Shown here in pieces: positions 5,042 through 6,657 of a stretch of DNA of 6,657 nucleotides. The position numbers and the translations under genes were made by a program. This stretch comes from an uncultured Prevotella sp. (lineage in GTDB: Bacteria; Bacteroidota; Bacteroidia; Bacteroidales; Bacteroidaceae). Numbering within the stretch: the first letter of the stretch is position 1; each line of letters opens with the position of its first letter. Location of the stretch: NCBI GenBank assembly GCA_937874345.1, contig CALNBT010000201.1, positions 1 through 6,657 on the forward strand. Direction: 5' to 3'. The notes beneath the pieces are model-generated. The model did not search any database and was not told where the DNA came from. It saw only the letters and a program-made list of their open reading frames with translations.

Positions 5042-6607
5042 ATGAACGAAATAGAACGCAGGCGAACATTTGCCATCATCTCACACCCGGACGCCGGTAA
5101 GACAACCCTGACAGAAAAGTTTCTTCTCTTTGGAGGACAAATCCAGGTGGCCGGCGCTGTCAAAAGCAACAAAATAAGAAAGACTGCCACCAGCGACTGG
5201 ATGGATATCGAGAAACAACGTGGTATCTCTGTATCAACATCGGTGATGGAATTTGATTACGAAGGTTATAAGGTTAACATTTTGGACACCCCTGGTCATC
5301 AGGATTTCGCCGAAGACACCTTTCGCACCTTGACAGCTGTCGATTCGGCCATCATCGTTGTCGATTCAGCAAAAGGAGTTGAAACACAAACACGAAAATT
5401 AATGGAAGTCTGCCGCATGCGTAAGACGCCGGTTATCATCTTTATCAATAAAATGGACCGGGAAGGACGTGATCCCTTCGACCTATTGGACGAACTGGAA
5501 GAAGAGCTGCAAATCAAGGTCCTCCCATTAAGTTGGCCTATTGGACAAGGTCTGCGTTTCAAAGGTGTATACAATCTGTACGAAGACCAATTAAACTTGT
5601 TCAAACCTAACAAACAACGCGTAACAGAAAAAATTGAGGTCAATGTTCAAAGCAAAGAACTGGACCAACATGTGGGAGAACGCGAAGCACAACAGTTACG
5701 CGAAGACCTTGACTTGATCAATGGGGTATATCCCAATTTTGATGTTGAGCCATATCGATCGGGCGAAGTGGCACCGGTTTTCTTCGGTTCGGCACTTAAC
5801 AACTTCGGTGTACAAGAATTGCTCAACTGCTTTGTTGAAATTGCGCCAAGTCCAAAGCCCACAAAGGCAGAAGAGCGAATTGTTAACCCTGAAGAGCAAA
5901 AATTTACTGGCTTTATCTTCAAAATTACGGCCAACATCGACCCGAATCACCGCTCTTGTATTGCATTTTGCAAAGTTTGTTCTGGAAAGTTTGTGAGAAA
6001 CCAGCCTTATTTGCATGTACAAAATGGTAAAATGGTAAGGTTCAGCTCACCAACTCAATTTATGGCTCAACGAAAGAGCACCATTGATGAAGCCTATCCC
6101 GGCGATATTGTTGGACTTCCTGACAATAATATCTTCAAAATTGGCGACACCTTGACAGAGGGAGAAGACCTGCATTTTAAGGGATTACCATCTTTCTCAC
6201 CAGAAATGTTTAAATACATTGAAAACGATGACCCTATGAAGGCAAAACAATTGAACAAGGGTATCGAGCAATTGATGAACGAAGGTGTGGCACAGTTGTT
6301 TATCAATCAGTTCAATCAGCGAAAGATAATTGGTACTGTTGGACAGTTGCAGTTCGAAGTGATTCAATATCGTCTGGAAAACGAATACAATGCCAAGTGC
6401 CGTTGGGAGCCTGTTCATTTATTCAAAGCCTGTTGGGTTGAAGCAGATGATGAACAGGAACTGGATCTTTTCAAAAAACGTAAATACCAATATATGGCGA
6501 AAGACTTGGAAGGCAGAGATGTATTTTTTGCCGATTCAAGTTATATGCTCAGTATGGCACAACAAGATTTCAAGCATATCAAGTTCCATTTCACCTCTGA
6601 GTTTTAA
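5042..6607 (+). CDS. prfC: Peptide chain release factor 3 (translational GTPase)
   Basis: A 521-residue cytoplasmic GTPase, close to the usual RF3 length. RF3 removes RF1 or RF2 from the ribosome after the peptide is released. GTPase motifs are all present: P-loop SHPDAGKTT (residues 14-22), switch I RGISVSTS (60-67), DTPGHQDF (82-89), NKMD (136-139) and the G5 GSAL (249-252). The RF3-specific EKQRGIS and SDWMDIE segments and the AYPGDIVGL domain II motif (351-359) separate it from EF-G; so does the short C-terminal part, with GTVGQLQFEV (431-440) and no EF-G domain IV. I chose ATG 5042 because the following MNEIERRRTFAIISHPD is the normal RF3 start; the frame extends left to a TTG at 4994, but that would cut through the leader hairpin. 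No Shine-Dalgarno is visible; the bases before ATG are A/T-rich. Stop TAA is at 6605-6607, and no clear terminator is seen in the remaining 50 bases. Confidence 0.97.
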   Translation: MNEIERRRTFAIISHPDAGKTTLTEKFLLFGGQIQVAGAVKSNKIRKTATSDWMDIEKQRGISVSTSVMEFDYEGYKVNILDTPGHQDFAEDTFRTLTAVDSAIIVVDSAKGVETQTRKLMEVCRMRKTPVIIFINKMDREGRDPFDLLDELEEELQIKVLPLSWPIGQGLRFKGVYNLYEDQLNLFKPNKQRVTEKIEVNVQSKELDQHVGEREAQQLREDLDLINGVYPNFDVEPYRSGEVAPVFFGSALNNFGVQELLNCFVEIAPSPKPTKAEERIVNPEEQKFTGFIFKITANIDPNHRSCIAFCKVCSGKFVRNQPYLHVQNGKMVRFSSPTQFMAQRKSTIDEAYPGDIVGLPDNNIFKIGDTLTEGEDLHFKGLPSFSPEMFKYIENDDPMKAKQLNKGIEQLMNEGVAQLFINQFNQRKIIGTVGQLQFEVIQYRLENEYNAKCRWEPVHLFKACWVEADDEQELDLFKKRKYQYMAKDLEGRDVFFADSSYMLSMAQQDFKHIKFHFTSEF

Positions 6608-6657
6608 AACATTCTGTTGTTAGCCCCCTAGGCAAAATGAACGTTGTCTTCAAAACC

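Noticed and set aside
5299..5643. Long open frame on the minus strand inside prfC (and similar antisense frames in rfbD and ClC)
   Set aside because: Low-complexity serine- and arginine-rich translation typical of the antisense of a real gene; no family resemblance.
6601..6657. GTTTTAAAAC and CCTAGG palindromes after prfC as a terminator
   Set aside because: Neither makes a stable stem followed by a T-run within the window; the sequence ends too soon to judge.

Overview
The window looks like a chromosomal segment of a Bacteroidales bacterium, possibly Prevotella-like. Three things point there: the DUF4924 protein next to rfbD and prfC, a clean Bacteroidetes-type promoter (TTTG-N19-TAACTTTG) upstream of the ROK gene, and A/T-rich start regions mostly without Shine-Dalgarno sequences. 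The genus is an inference from protein style. I see no phage, transposon, CRISPR or defence genes, and the gene content is housekeeping or cell-envelope in nature.

Layout from left to right. (1) Positions 1-893 hold the C-terminal part of a ClC-type chloride channel/transporter with two CBS domains; its N-terminus lies outside the window. (2) Positions 894-1471 are 578 bases without a convincing gene. They contain several inverted repeats and end in a strong terminator that serves the next gene. (3) Positions 1472-2449 on the minus strand encode a complete ROK-family sugar kinase (glucokinase-like). Its promoter and 5' leader lie in the 203-base divergent gap that follows. (4) Positions 2653-3321 encode a LysE-type six-helix membrane exporter. 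(5) Positions 3431-3979 (DUF4924) and 3982-4845 (RfbD, dTDP-4-dehydrorhamnose reductase) are almost contiguous and probably co-transcribed and translationally coupled. (6) Positions 5042-6607 encode peptide chain release factor 3 (PrfC), preceded by a leader with inverted repeats.

The genes do not form one evident pathway. RfbD makes dTDP-L-rhamnose for surface polysaccharide, the ROK kinase feeds sugar phosphate into metabolism, RF3 recycles class I release factors, and the ClC and LysE proteins are membrane transporters. The main functional unknown is DUF4924, and its tight coupling to rfbD is the best contextual clue to its role. I found no clear evidence of a new biological system. The items worth a second look are non-coding: the ROK promoter with a stem-loop at the predicted transcript start, a 12-bp inverted repeat in the 578-base gap, and leaders of the DUF4924 and prfC genes that can fold.
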